Assembly (NCBI GenBank): GCA_050693875.1
Contig: JBOGWP010000175.1
Location: 1 to 12,857 of the forward strand
DNA length: 12,857 bases
Direction: 5' to 3'
Source: JBOGWP01 sp050693875
Lineage (GTDB): Bacteria; Actinomycetota; CADDZG01; JAHWKV01; JBOGWP01
The notes under the pieces are model-generated. The model searched no databases, was not told the origin of the DNA, and saw only the letters and a program-made list of their open reading frames with translations. A program made the translations under genes and the position numbers. This document shows positions 1 to 5,736 of this stretch, piece after piece (positions within the stretch are counted from its first letter, which is position 1; each line of letters starts with the position of its first letter).

Positions 1-218
1 TGATCCCGGGTTGCAACAACCGCCGCAACCTAGAGATCGATCACACCGTCCCGCTCTCCGAGGGGGGCAGGACCTGTCTGGAGAACCTGAACCGGCAGTG
101 TCCGACCCATCACTGGCTCAAGACCAATGCGCGTTGGCGTCTCTCCGGAGGGCCGGGGGCCTGGATGTGGGGGCCGCCGCGGGTGCCGGCGACTGATTGG
201 CAGCCATCACCCGCCTGA
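1..218 (+). CDS. HNH endonuclease domain protein, C-terminal part (5' end outside window)
   Basis: Reading from base 3 gives an open frame of 71 residues ending in TGA at 216-218. It contains the core of an HNH nuclease: Cys in GCNN, then LEIDHTVPLSEGG, then ENLNRQCPTHH, so the Asp-His pair, the Gly-Gly turn, the Asn and the second Cys plus His-His are all present. The following HHWLKT and the Trp/Gly/Pro-rich tail (WRLSGGPGAWMWGPP) are typical of actinobacterial HNH proteins, many of which carry an N-terminal DUF222 region; that part would lie outside the window. Substrate and role are unknown; these proteins are multicopy in many actinobacteria. The last 12 bases overlap the 3' end of lgt on the other strand. 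Confidence 0.8.
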   Translation, partial: IPGCNNRRNLEIDHTVPLSEGGRTCLENLNRQCPTHHWLKTNARWRLSGGPGAWMWGPPRVPATDWQPSPA

Positions 219-1112
219 GGTTCCCATCGGCGGGGCATCCTCGCCGTGGTCCGCCGGTCGATCTTTGACCGGAGGCGCCTCCGTTGGGCGCGGGGGCGGG
301 GCCCCCCTGAGACGTACCAGCAGGAAGCCGCAGACGAGCACTGCGACCACGGCCGTGATCTGGCTTCCGGTGAGGTTCAGAATCCACCGCTTGTCGACTC
401 GCAGGAAGTCGGTGACGATCCGGCCCGCGGCGTACAGCCCGGCCCAGCTGAGGAAGAGAAAGCCCCTGCGGCGGGGGGTGCGTTCCAGCAAGATCAGGAG
501 GCCCAGGATCGCAAGCGACCAGAGCGCGTCGTAGATCGCCGTCTGGTGCACCGTGATGCCCGGTGCGATGCAGCCGTCGATCGTCGGGTAGACGGGCCGG
601 CCAGCCGCGGTGAGGCAGGGCGGGGGGGAGATCAGCTCCCCGCCGCGGTAGGTCCACCCCCACCATCCCGCAGTCGGCTTGCCCAGGTGGTCGCCGATGG
701 CGAGGTCGCCCGAGCGCCCGAGGAAGACCCCGAGAGCGAGCCCAGGTGCGCCGAGATCGGCGACCTGGAAGAAGTCCAGCCGGTGCCGCCGGATGTAGAT
801 CCATCCCGCCAGGATCCCACCGAGGAGCCCGCCGATGAGCGAGAGCCCTCCCTCCCAGATCTTCAGCCACTCGGCCGGGGTCGAGAATTCGCTCGCGTGC
901 CCGAGCACGTAGGCAGCCCGAGCACCGATGATGGCGCCGACGACCCCGTAGGCGGCGATGTTCCAGGCGTCGTTCTCGTCGAGCCCCGCCGCTCGGGTTC
1001 GCCGGGCGAACAGGCGGGCGCCGGCGAGGTAGCCGAGCGCGATGCCGATCCCGTGCGGGGAGACCTTGAGCGGGCCGACGCCGATCCGGGGAATCACCTT
1101 CCAGCCGAGCAC
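207..1112 (-). CDS. lgt: Prolipoprotein diacylglyceryl transferase
   Basis: Lgt moves a diacylglyceryl group from phosphatidylglycerol to the lipobox cysteine of prolipoproteins in the cytoplasmic membrane, the first step of lipoprotein maturation. The 301-residue product has several hydrophobic segments and the family landmarks in order: SPHGIGIALGY near residue 18, GARAAYVLGH near 63, WEGGLSLIGGLLGG near 86, the signature GRSGDLAIGDHLG with Arg133 (matching the essential Arg of GRIGNFINGE in E. coli), VHQTAIYDAL near 188 and FLRVDKR plus LTGSQ near 236-251. A Pro-rich hydrophilic tail of about 30 residues follows the last helix. The start is GTG at 1110-1112 with only weak ribosome-binding sequence. 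An in-frame GTG at codon 6 is possible. It is transcribed divergently from the ferredoxin gene, and its 3' end overlaps the HNH gene. Confidence 0.94.
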   Translation of the reverse strand: MLGWKVIPRIGVGPLKVSPHGIGIALGYLAGARLFARRTRAAGLDENDAWNIAAYGVVGAIIGARAAYVLGHASEFSTPAEWLKIWEGGLSLIGGLLGGILAGWIYIRRHRLDFFQVADLGAPGLALGVFLGRSGDLAIGDHLGKPTAGWWGWTYRGGELISPPPCLTAAGRPVYPTIDGCIAPGITVHQTAIYDALWSLAILGLLILLERTPRRRGFLFLSWAGLYAAGRIVTDFLRVDKRWILNLTGSQITAVVAVLVCGFLLVRLRGAPPPRPTEAPPVKDRPADHGEDAPPMGTSGG

Positions 1113-1172
1113 GACGCGTACCCTATTCGGCGGCCGCCTTGGCTGCTGTGGGTCTGGGTATGGGGGGACGAT

Positions 1173-1178
1173 TACAAT
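1173..1178 (+). promoter_or_regulatory. Probable -10 element of the ferredoxin gene
   Basis: TACAAT, five of six matches to TATAAT, lies 27 bases upstream of the ferredoxin ATG in the lgt/ferredoxin divergent gap. No convincing -35 hexamer is found 16-18 bases upstream, where the sequence is G-rich. A strong ribosome-binding site (AGGAGG, 1193-1198) follows. Confidence 0.45.
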
Positions 1179-1205
1179 GTGCGAGACGAACTAGGAGGAA
1201 ACGGA

Positions 1206-1508
1206 ATGACGTACGTGATCTGCGAGCCTTGCATCGGGGTCAAGGACCGGTCCTGCGTTGACGAGTGTCCGGTCGACTGCATCTACGAGGGCGAGGACCA
1301 GCTCTACATCCACCCAGAGGAGTGCGTGGATTGTGACGCCTGCCTCCCGGCATGCCCCGTCGACGCGATCTTCCCCGGCGACAACGTCCCGTCGGAGTGG
1401 AAGGAGTACATCCAGAAGAACTCGCAGTTCTTTGTGGACCATGCCGACGCGTCGGGGGGTGCTTCCGAGAGTCCCTTCGCTCCGAGCGAGGAGCGTGGCA
1501 GCGAGTAG
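1206..1508 (+). CDS. fdxA: 7Fe ferredoxin (3Fe-4S plus 4Fe-4S)
   Basis: Small soluble electron carrier of the Azotobacter FdI / mycobacterial FdxC type, 100 residues. Cysteines are at 6, 9, 17, 21, 25, 40, 43, 46 and 50. By comparison with the family, C9, C17 and C50 bind a [3Fe-4S] cluster, while C21, C40, C43 and C46 bind a [4Fe-4S] cluster. C25 matches the free cysteine of the family. The CVDECPVDCIYEG and ECVDCDACLPACPVDAI blocks are characteristic, and the tail is acidic. The ATG is chosen because AGGAGG ends 7 bases upstream and the product then begins with the usual MTYVI. C6 is an additional cysteine not needed for either cluster. The redox partner cannot be told from context: the next gene overlaps the 3' end but encodes a small SH3-like protein. 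The symbol is a family-level name. Confidence 0.95.
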   Translation: MTYVICEPCIGVKDRSCVDECPVDCIYEGEDQLYIHPEECVDCDACLPACPVDAIFPGDNVPSEWKEYIQKNSQFFVDHADASGGASESPFAPSEERGSE

Positions 1509-1752
1509 CCGCCTCGACGAGACGCACTTGGGGACCAAGGTCTCCCTGCTCTTTCGGATCGAGGGCGACCCCGAGCACCCCTTTAGTGAGGTCGTCGGAC
1601 TTCTCCAGCGGATCGATGCCGATCCGGGCGGTGCGCGCCGTCTGGCGGTCCTGCGGCGCAACGGAGAGCTGGTCGAGGTGCGCGAGAGCGACGTCATCGG
1701 TTGGAAGGTGGTCCCCACGGGGTCAGCGCGACGAGGAGCGGGCGCCTCCTGA
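1495..1752 (+). CDS. Stand-alone SH3-like domain protein (Rv0428c type)
   Basis: An 85-residue product whose body, LGTKVSLLFRI ... EVVGLLQRID ... LAVLRRNGELVEVRESDV ... WKVVP, matches the pattern I know from the small N-terminal SH3-like domain of actinobacterial GNAT proteins such as Mycobacterium Rv0428c. In those, a GTRVVVR-type strand leads to a VVxxxVVxxKxVPP end. The acetyltransferase domain is absent; translation stops just after the SH3-like part. The GTG start at 1495 is preceded by GAGGAG only one base away, so TTG at 1528 is an alternative. It overlaps the ferredoxin gene by 14 bases in another frame, which implies co-expression. Function is unknown. Identification of the domain is by pattern only, without a search. 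Confidence 0.72.
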   Translation: MAASSRLDETHLGTKVSLLFRIEGDPEHPFSEVVGLLQRIDADPGGARRLAVLRRNGELVEVRESDVIGWKVVPTGSARRGAGAS

Positions 1753-1773
1753 CGAGCCCCGGCTGAGCGGGCG

Positions 1774-2334
1774 TTACGTGCGAGTCGGTGACGGCGTGGG
1801 CCGTGGGCTCGAGGTGGAGGCCGGCTTCGGAGGAATGCGCAGCTTCTGGCCGACGCGCACCGTGCTGCGGTCGGCGAGGCTATTCGCCTCGGCCAGGAAT
1901 GTGGCCAACGTCGCGTCTCCGTAGAACTTCTTTGCGATCGACCAAAGGCTGTCGCCGGGCTTGACCGTGTAGGTCTGGTCGCCGGTAACGGCGGGAGTGG
2001 GCGTCGATCGCGCCGTCGGCGCCGCGGCGGGAGTGGAGCCGGCCGTGGTCGCCGGCGACGGGGTGGTCGTCGCCGCCGGCGCGGGAGTCGGACTTGCATT
2101 GATCCGGGTCTCGAGCCGCGTGATCGTGGCCTGCGCGGCAGCAAGCTCGTCCTTCACCGCGCTCAGCCGGCTCTCGGGAACTCCCTCCGGCGCGGTGACC
2201 CGGCCGATGATGAGCCCGAGGATGAGCGCGCCGACGAGGCCGACCACCCGGCCCCACTTCACGTTCATCTCCGGCTCGAGGTCACGCCGGCCGTTGTAAT
2301 ACGGCTCGTCGTAGGCTTCCACGGGCTCGTTCAT
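1774..2334 (-). CDS. Membrane-anchored LysM domain protein
   Basis: A 186-residue protein. It has a short charged N-terminus, one membrane helix at about residues 28-46 (VVGLVGALILGLIIG), a short possible coiled coil at about 53-78 (SRLSAVKDELAAAQATITRLETRI), a Pro/Thr/Ala/Ser linker at about 80-118 and a single LysM domain at about 121-168 (YTVKPGDSLWSIAKKFYGD ... VRVGQKLRIP). It ends in a Ser/Thr/Pro tail. LysM binds N-acetylglucosamine polymers, so the protein probably holds on to peptidoglycan from the outer face of the membrane; no catalytic domain is visible. The start chosen is ATG at 2332-2334. A GTG at 2362-2364 would add 10 residues and would be nearly leaderless relative to the TAGGCT element upstream. 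Convergent with the SH3-like gene (21-base gap). Confidence 0.85.
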   Translation of the reverse strand: MNEPVEAYDEPYYNGRRDLEPEMNVKWGRVVGLVGALILGLIIGRVTAPEGVPESRLSAVKDELAAAQATITRLETRINASPTPAPAATTTPSPATTAGSTPAAAPTARSTPTPAVTGDQTYTVKPGDSLWSIAKKFYGDATLATFLAEANSLADRSTVRVGQKLRIPPKPASTSSPRPTPSPTRT

Positions 2335-2373
2335 GGCTCGTATGCGTACGGTTCTTGGGCGCACGTTCCCGCA

Positions 2374-2379
2374 AGCCTA
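2374..2379 (-). promoter_or_regulatory. Probable -10 element (TAGGCT) of the LysM gene
   Basis: On the minus strand TAGGCT fits the TANNNT -10 pattern of actinobacterial housekeeping promoters. Transcription would start near 2367, giving a leader of about 33 bases to the ATG at 2334, or almost none to the GTG at 2364. No clear -35 is seen. The same hexamer precedes the MOSC gene and metE. Confidence 0.4.
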
Positions 2380-2499
2380 ACGCGAACCTCCCGGCTTCGG
2401 AAGTCCGAGTGTTTCTGGGCCCGAATCCCGCCCGGGGCGCTGGCCGGCGTCCGGCCTCAGCCGCGCGGCGAAGCTCGCCGGGTTTGAGAAGATAAGGCC

Positions 2500-2844
2500 A
2501 TGACTCGATTTGGAAAGTCGCGCGGGGAGGACTTCAAGAAGCTGGAGAGATTCGCTGCGGCGCACGACGGCGTCGAGGGGTACATCGAGCCCCGCACCAC
2601 GACCTACCCGCAGTCCCTGCTCCTCGTAGCACGCGACGGCGACTGGGCCCGCGCTCCTGCCCCCGACCGCGCCAGGGCGGCAGCCTTTTGCCGAAAGCTT
2701 GGGGTCCCCTTCTACGACGCCGCCGTGGTCGGCTACCCCGAGCGGATGCGCGGCGTGAGGGGAGAGCCGGCCCCCGACGTGCCGTCGGCGTCGGAACTGG
2801 AGGCGTGGTACTCGCAGAAGTCCGATCACGACGATCGGCGCTGA
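2500..2844 (+). CDS. Conserved small hypothetical protein
   Basis: A 114-residue soluble, charged protein without signal peptide or membrane segment. It resembles a small protein of unknown function that I recall as common in actinobacteria, built around a GYxEPRT ... LLVARDGDWAR ... KLGVPFYDAAVVGYPERMR pattern: residues 27-33 (GYIEPRT), 41-51 and 67-84 here. It has one cysteine (C64) and no recognisable catalytic motif. The start ATG has a short AAGG four bases upstream. Only 6 bases separate it from the beta-propeller gene, so the two are very probably one transcript. Function not known. Confidence 0.78.
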   Translation: MTRFGKSRGEDFKKLERFAAAHDGVEGYIEPRTTTYPQSLLLVARDGDWARAPAPDRARAAAFCRKLGVPFYDAAVVGYPERMRGVRGEPAPDVPSASELEAWYSQKSDHDDRR

Positions 2845-2850
2845 GGGCGA

Positions 2851-3747
2851 GTGAACGTTCTGGCCGGCACCTCCGACGGCCTCTATGCGCTGGGGGGGTC
2901 GGGCGCCACCGGGGGGATGGCCGAGGCGCAGCACCACGGCCACCGCGTCGCGTCGCTGGCTGCCGGCGGTTCCGAGGTCTGGGCTCTGCTGGACGATCGA
3001 TCGGTCCTCCGACGCGATGCCCGGGGAGCGTGGGTGGCCCTGGCCGCGACCACCTCGGATCCCCTCACCTGCGTGAACCACACCCCTGCGGGATGGCTCG
3101 CCGGCACCGCCGGGGCGCACCTGCTCCAAGCCGACTCCATGACGGCGGTTTCCTCCTTCGACGCGGTCGAGGGGCGCGAGCGCTGGTTCACGCCATGGGG
3201 AGGGCCGCCCGACACGAGGTCGATCTCGGCCTCGGAGGAGGTGATCTATGTCAACGTCCACGTGGGCGGGATCCCCTGCTCGACCGACCGGGGACGGACC
3301 TGGCATCCGACGATCGACGTGGACGCAGACGTCCACCAGGCCCTGGCTCACGACGGGCTCGTCCTCGGCGCGGCAGCGGTGGGGCTGGCCGTGAGCGGGG
3401 ATCAGGGGAGGTCCTGGACCGTTCGGGAGGAAGGACTGCACTCCACATATCTGCGTGCGGTTGCGGTGGCGGGGGACACCGTCCTCGTCTCCGCGTCCCG
3501 TGGTCCGGGAGGCCGGCAGTCGTCCATCTACCGGGGCGCACTGACCGGCGGAACCCTGGAGCGGTGCCGAGACGGCCTGCCGGAGTGGTTCTCCTCGAAC
3601 ATCGACACGGGTTGCCTCGCCGCGCACGAGGAGCTCGCCGTGTTCGGAACCGCGGAGGGTTCGGTCTTCGTCTCCGAGGACGCGGGACGCCGGTGGGAGC
3701 TGTTCGCCGAGGGTCTTCCGCCGGTGCTGTGCCTTGTGCTCGCCTGA
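2851..3747 (+). CDS. BNR/Asp-box beta-propeller protein
   Basis: A 298-residue protein with three clear Asp-boxes (S-x-D-x-G-x-T/S-W): STDRGRTW at 144-151, SGDQGRSW at 182-189 and SEDAGRRW at 275-282 (Arg in place of the Thr). These lie in blades that begin with motifs such as VLAGTSDGLYAL and VFGTAEGSVFVSEDAG, the layout of sialidase-like or YCF48-like propellers. There is no signal peptide, so it is predicted cytoplasmic, unlike most secreted sialidases; nothing else indicates glycosidase activity. Such propellers usually serve as ligand or protein-binding scaffolds. The GTG start is preceded by GAGGG, and the gene follows the small hypothetical by 6 bases. The 3' end is convergent with the SnoaL-like gene (19-base gap). 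The actual ligand is unknown. Confidence 0.85.
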   Translation: MNVLAGTSDGLYALGGSGATGGMAEAQHHGHRVASLAAGGSEVWALLDDRSVLRRDARGAWVALAATTSDPLTCVNHTPAGWLAGTAGAHLLQADSMTAVSSFDAVEGRERWFTPWGGPPDTRSISASEEVIYVNVHVGGIPCSTDRGRTWHPTIDVDADVHQALAHDGLVLGAAAVGLAVSGDQGRSWTVREEGLHSTYLRAVAVAGDTVLVSASRGPGGRQSSIYRGALTGGTLERCRDGLPEWFSSNIDTGCLAAHEELAVFGTAEGSVFVSEDAGRRWELFAEGLPPVLCLVLA

Positions 3748-3766
3748 GCGCCGGCGGTGAAGGGCT

Positions 3767-4156
3767 CTACGCGCCGTCGCCCTCGGGGAGTGGGATCGAG
3801 TGGAAGAGGAGGTAGCGCCACTCACCACCCTCCCGTCGCAACACGGTCGTTGTCGGGCACGAAACGTGAATGCGTTTCCCCTCGAGCGTGTAGTCCTGTT
3901 CGAGCCAGAAGGTGACGATGCCGATGTCGCCGTAGGCGGCCTCATGGACGTCGCCGATCTCGGACCGTACTTCCTCGACGAGGGAGGCGAGCTGCTTGAG
4001 ATAGCCACCGACAGCCTCGATACCTCGATTCCACCGGCGAGAGATCTCGTCGATTCCCTGGATGTCGTCGGCGCCCAGCCGGATGAGGCCGTCGACGTCC
4101 CCGGCGTCGAGCGCCCCCAGCATCTGTCGCACCACCGCTTCCAGCTCTCTGGCCAT
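3767..4156 (-). CDS. SnoaL/NTF2-like (ketosteroid-isomerase-like) protein
   Basis: A 129-residue protein with the order expected of the cone-shaped NTF2-like fold: an N-terminal helix (ARELEAVVRQMLGALDAGDVDGLIRL), the DD-containing loop, a second helix (GIEAVGGYLKQLASLVEEV), then strands EIGDVHEAAYGDIGIVTFWLEQDYTLEG, HVSCPTTTVLRREGGEWRYLLFHSIPL. The GEWRYLLFHSIPLP end is characteristic of DUF4440/SnoaL-like small proteins, which range from isomerases to non-enzymatic binding proteins. The specific activity cannot be read off. ATG at 4154-4156 is chosen because GGGAGG lies 5 bases upstream; earlier in-frame GTG/TTG codons fall inside the promoter region. It lies downstream of the esterase on the same strand but has its own promoter. 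Confidence 0.85.
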   Translation of the reverse strand: MARELEAVVRQMLGALDAGDVDGLIRLGADDIQGIDEISRRWNRGIEAVGGYLKQLASLVEEVRSEIGDVHEAAYGDIGIVTFWLEQDYTLEGKRIHVSCPTTTVLRREGGEWRYLLFHSIPLPEGDGA

Positions 4157-4184
4157 CACTGCCTCCCTTACTCGGGGTGCCGCG

Positions 4185-4213
4185 ACGATAGATGCTGGAC
4201 CCGAGGGTGACAA
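4185..4213 (-). promoter_or_regulatory. Promoter of the SnoaL-like gene
   Basis: On the minus strand TTGTCA (4213-4208), a 17-base spacer and TATCGT (4190-4185) form the best sigma-70-type promoter in the window: five of six -35 matches, four of six -10 matches and ideal spacing. Transcription should start near 4178, about 22 bases before the ATG, leaving room for the GGGAGG ribosome-binding site. It falls in the 66-base gap after the esterase stop codon. Confidence 0.6.
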
Positions 4214-4222
4214 GGGCGGGGC

Positions 4223-5266
4223 TCAGCCTCCCGCGCCTGGGGCGAGCCGCTCCGAGAGGTAGGCGACGGCCTTCGGGTAGCGGTATTCGATCCCGCCGTG
4301 CGCGCCGTCGAACAGCTCGAAGAAGTGCTCGACCCCGAGGCGGTCGAGCTCGTGCACGAACGAACGGGCCCCCAGATCCAGGAACCACTCGTCGCGGGTA
4401 CCCGCATCGACGTACACCGCGTGCATCGATTTCAGCGCGTCGGCGTTGCGGGGCGCCATCCGCACGGGGTCCTTCTCGAGCCACCGCTGCCACACCTCGT
4501 CTACCAGGCGCCCCGTGGTGACGTCGTACGGAAGCCTCACCGTACCGTCCTCGTCGGCCGAGTAGCAGGCGGACATGCAGTAGTCGTTCAGCAGGGTGAA
4601 GTCGGATTCCTTGGAGAAGGCCGGGCGTGACCGGAAATCCTCCCAGAACCCGTCGAAGGACCCCTCGTAGTGCTGATGCAGAGCCCGGATGCTCTTCGGA
4701 AATCCGGGCAGGTAGCATAGCTCGAAGAGGGCGTCGCCAGCGTGAGTGGCGAGCCCCCCGAAGACGTCGGGGCGCAGCATCGGGACGACCATCGCGCCGT
4801 ACCCGCCGCTCGACTTACCGGTGATCCCTCGATGGTCGCGGCTCGCCGCGGTGCGGTAGCGGGCATCGATGAAGGGCACGACTTCGTCGCAGAGGTAGTC
4901 GAGATAGCGGCCGGTCCCCGGGGAGTTCAGATACTGACTGCCGCCCAGGGAGGTCCAGGCGTCCAGGTAGACCACGACGGCGGGCTCGACCTCGGGATCC
5001 GAGAACAAGGTGTCGGTGAGCTCGGGGAAGGTGGACCGGAAGGCCGATCGGTTCCACCACATGTCGACCTGCCCGGTCAGCCCCTGGATCACGTAGATCG
5101 AGGCGTACCTCGGACGCGCATCGGGGTAGCCGGGCGGCGTGTAGACCCAGAGCGGGCGCTCGGAGGGATCGCCGAGCGCGTTGGTCTGGAGAGCCTCGCT
5201 CGTGATCGTGTGCTGCTCGAATCGACCCTGCGGCTCGCGTCCCCAGGGAGGTCCCGGAGCCGTCAT
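4223..5266 (-). CDS. Esterase D / antigen-85-like alpha/beta hydrolase
   Basis: A 347-residue protein of the putative esterase family (PF00756 type). It has LWVYTPPGYPD near 39-49, IYVIQGLTGQ near 57-66, the nucleophile elbow GKSSGGYGA at 150-158 (Ser152), VYVDAGTRDEWF near 284-295 supplying the likely acidic residue (Asp288 or Asp292) and DGAHGGIEYRYP with His323 as the third member of the triad. No signal peptide is seen, so it is predicted cytoplasmic; substrates of this family range from feruloyl esters to S-formylglutathione and enterobactin. ATG at 5264-5266 is chosen because it forms a 4-base ATGA overlap with the MOSC stop codon, implying translational coupling; no separate ribosome-binding site is present. 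The longer in-frame N-terminus upstream is Arg/Pro-rich antisense to nothing real and lies inside the MOSC gene. Confidence 0.88.
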   Translation of the reverse strand: MTAPGPPWGREPQGRFEQHTITSEALQTNALGDPSERPLWVYTPPGYPDARPRYASIYVIQGLTGQVDMWWNRSAFRSTFPELTDTLFSDPEVEPAVVVYLDAWTSLGGSQYLNSPGTGRYLDYLCDEVVPFIDARYRTAASRDHRGITGKSSGGYGAMVVPMLRPDVFGGLATHAGDALFELCYLPGFPKSIRALHQHYEGSFDGFWEDFRSRPAFSKESDFTLLNDYCMSACYSADEDGTVRLPYDVTTGRLVDEVWQRWLEKDPVRMAPRNADALKSMHAVYVDAGTRDEWFLDLGARSFVHELDRLGVEHFFELFDGAHGGIEYRYPKAVAYLSERLAPGAGG

Positions 5267-5682
5267 GGCAGCGGCCCGCGGACGATGTCGGCTCGGAGGC
5301 CTCCGCGCCCGCGAAGCGCCGCCTGCATTCCGGGGCGAGTCAGCTCTTCGAGGTGCCCGCACGGATGGCACAGCCGCACGCCCCGCACGACCGCGTCGCC
5401 CACGCGCAGCTCTCGGCCCACGAGGTCGTCGAGCCGGACCCCGCGGGTCACGATGTTGCGGCGGGGGTCCCAGGCCTCGATCTCGAGACCGTGGTCGCGC
5501 CGTGTGGCCTCGATCGCTTCCTCCTCGATCAAGGTGACGTCCGTGCCGGATCGCCGGCCGTCGAAGGTCCCCTCGCCGGCGAAGTAGCGGTCGCCCTCGA
5601 TCCCGCGGCCCTCGACGAGGGTGGCCTCGCGGAGCGGCGCCAAACGGCTCCCGGCGCTGCCGGTGACGCAGATCGCAACCAC
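5263..5682 (-). CDS. MOSC domain protein (molybdenum cofactor-binding type)
   Basis: A 139-residue single-domain MOSC protein. Family landmarks are EGRGIEGDRYF near 24-34, DVTLIEEEAIEA near 48-59, RRNIVTRGVRLDDLVGRELRVGDAVV near 74-99, the pair LCHPCGHLEELT with Cys105 and Cys108, and GRGGLRADIVRG at the C-terminus. MOSC domains are found in Moco sulfurase C-termini, YiiM/YcbX and mARC-type proteins, where they bind the pterin cofactor; a stand-alone one may be a carrier or a reductase component. The GTG at 5680-5682 is chosen because GGAGG ends 4 bases upstream; a GTG at 5695-5697 would add five residues and would be leaderless. It is head to head with moeA, which supports a molybdenum role, and its stop overlaps the esterase start. 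Confidence 0.88.
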   Translation of the reverse strand: MVAICVTGSAGSRLAPLREATLVEGRGIEGDRYFAGEGTFDGRRSGTDVTLIEEEAIEATRRDHGLEIEAWDPRRNIVTRGVRLDDLVGRELRVGDAVVRGVRLCHPCGHLEELTRPGMQAALRGRGGLRADIVRGPLP

Positions 5683-5703
5683 GAATCCTCCCTCCACCGG
5701 GCC

Positions 5704-5727
5704 AGCCTACCGCCGGGCGGCTACGAT
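5704..5727. promoter_or_regulatory. Divergent MOSC/moeA promoter region with palindrome
   Basis: Two -10-like elements face away from each other: TAGGCT on the minus strand (5709-5704) for MOSC and TACGAT on the plus strand (5722-5727) for moeA. Between them lies a perfect inverted repeat, CCGCC-G-GGCGG (5710-5720). Neither has a good -35. The plus start point would be about 5734, only 2-4 bases before the moeA ATG, so moeA may be leaderless. The palindrome could be an operator acting on both genes, but GC-rich palindromes of this length also occur by chance. Confidence 0.4.
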
Positions 5728-5736
5728 CTGGGTGGT

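Noticed and set aside
3..218. Complete restriction-modification or defence system at the left edge
   Set aside because: Only an HNH C-terminus is visible, and such proteins are multicopy in actinobacteria; no methylase or other defence gene is next to it.
246..1205. N-terminal extension of the ferredoxin frame
   Set aside because: The upstream part is antisense to lgt and has no family similarity. The ferredoxin has a perfect ribosome-binding site at 1193-1198 and standard N-terminus at 1206.
2377..4008. 543-codon minus-strand open frame
   Set aside because: Antisense to the small hypothetical and the BNR propeller, which have clear family features; the shadow has none.
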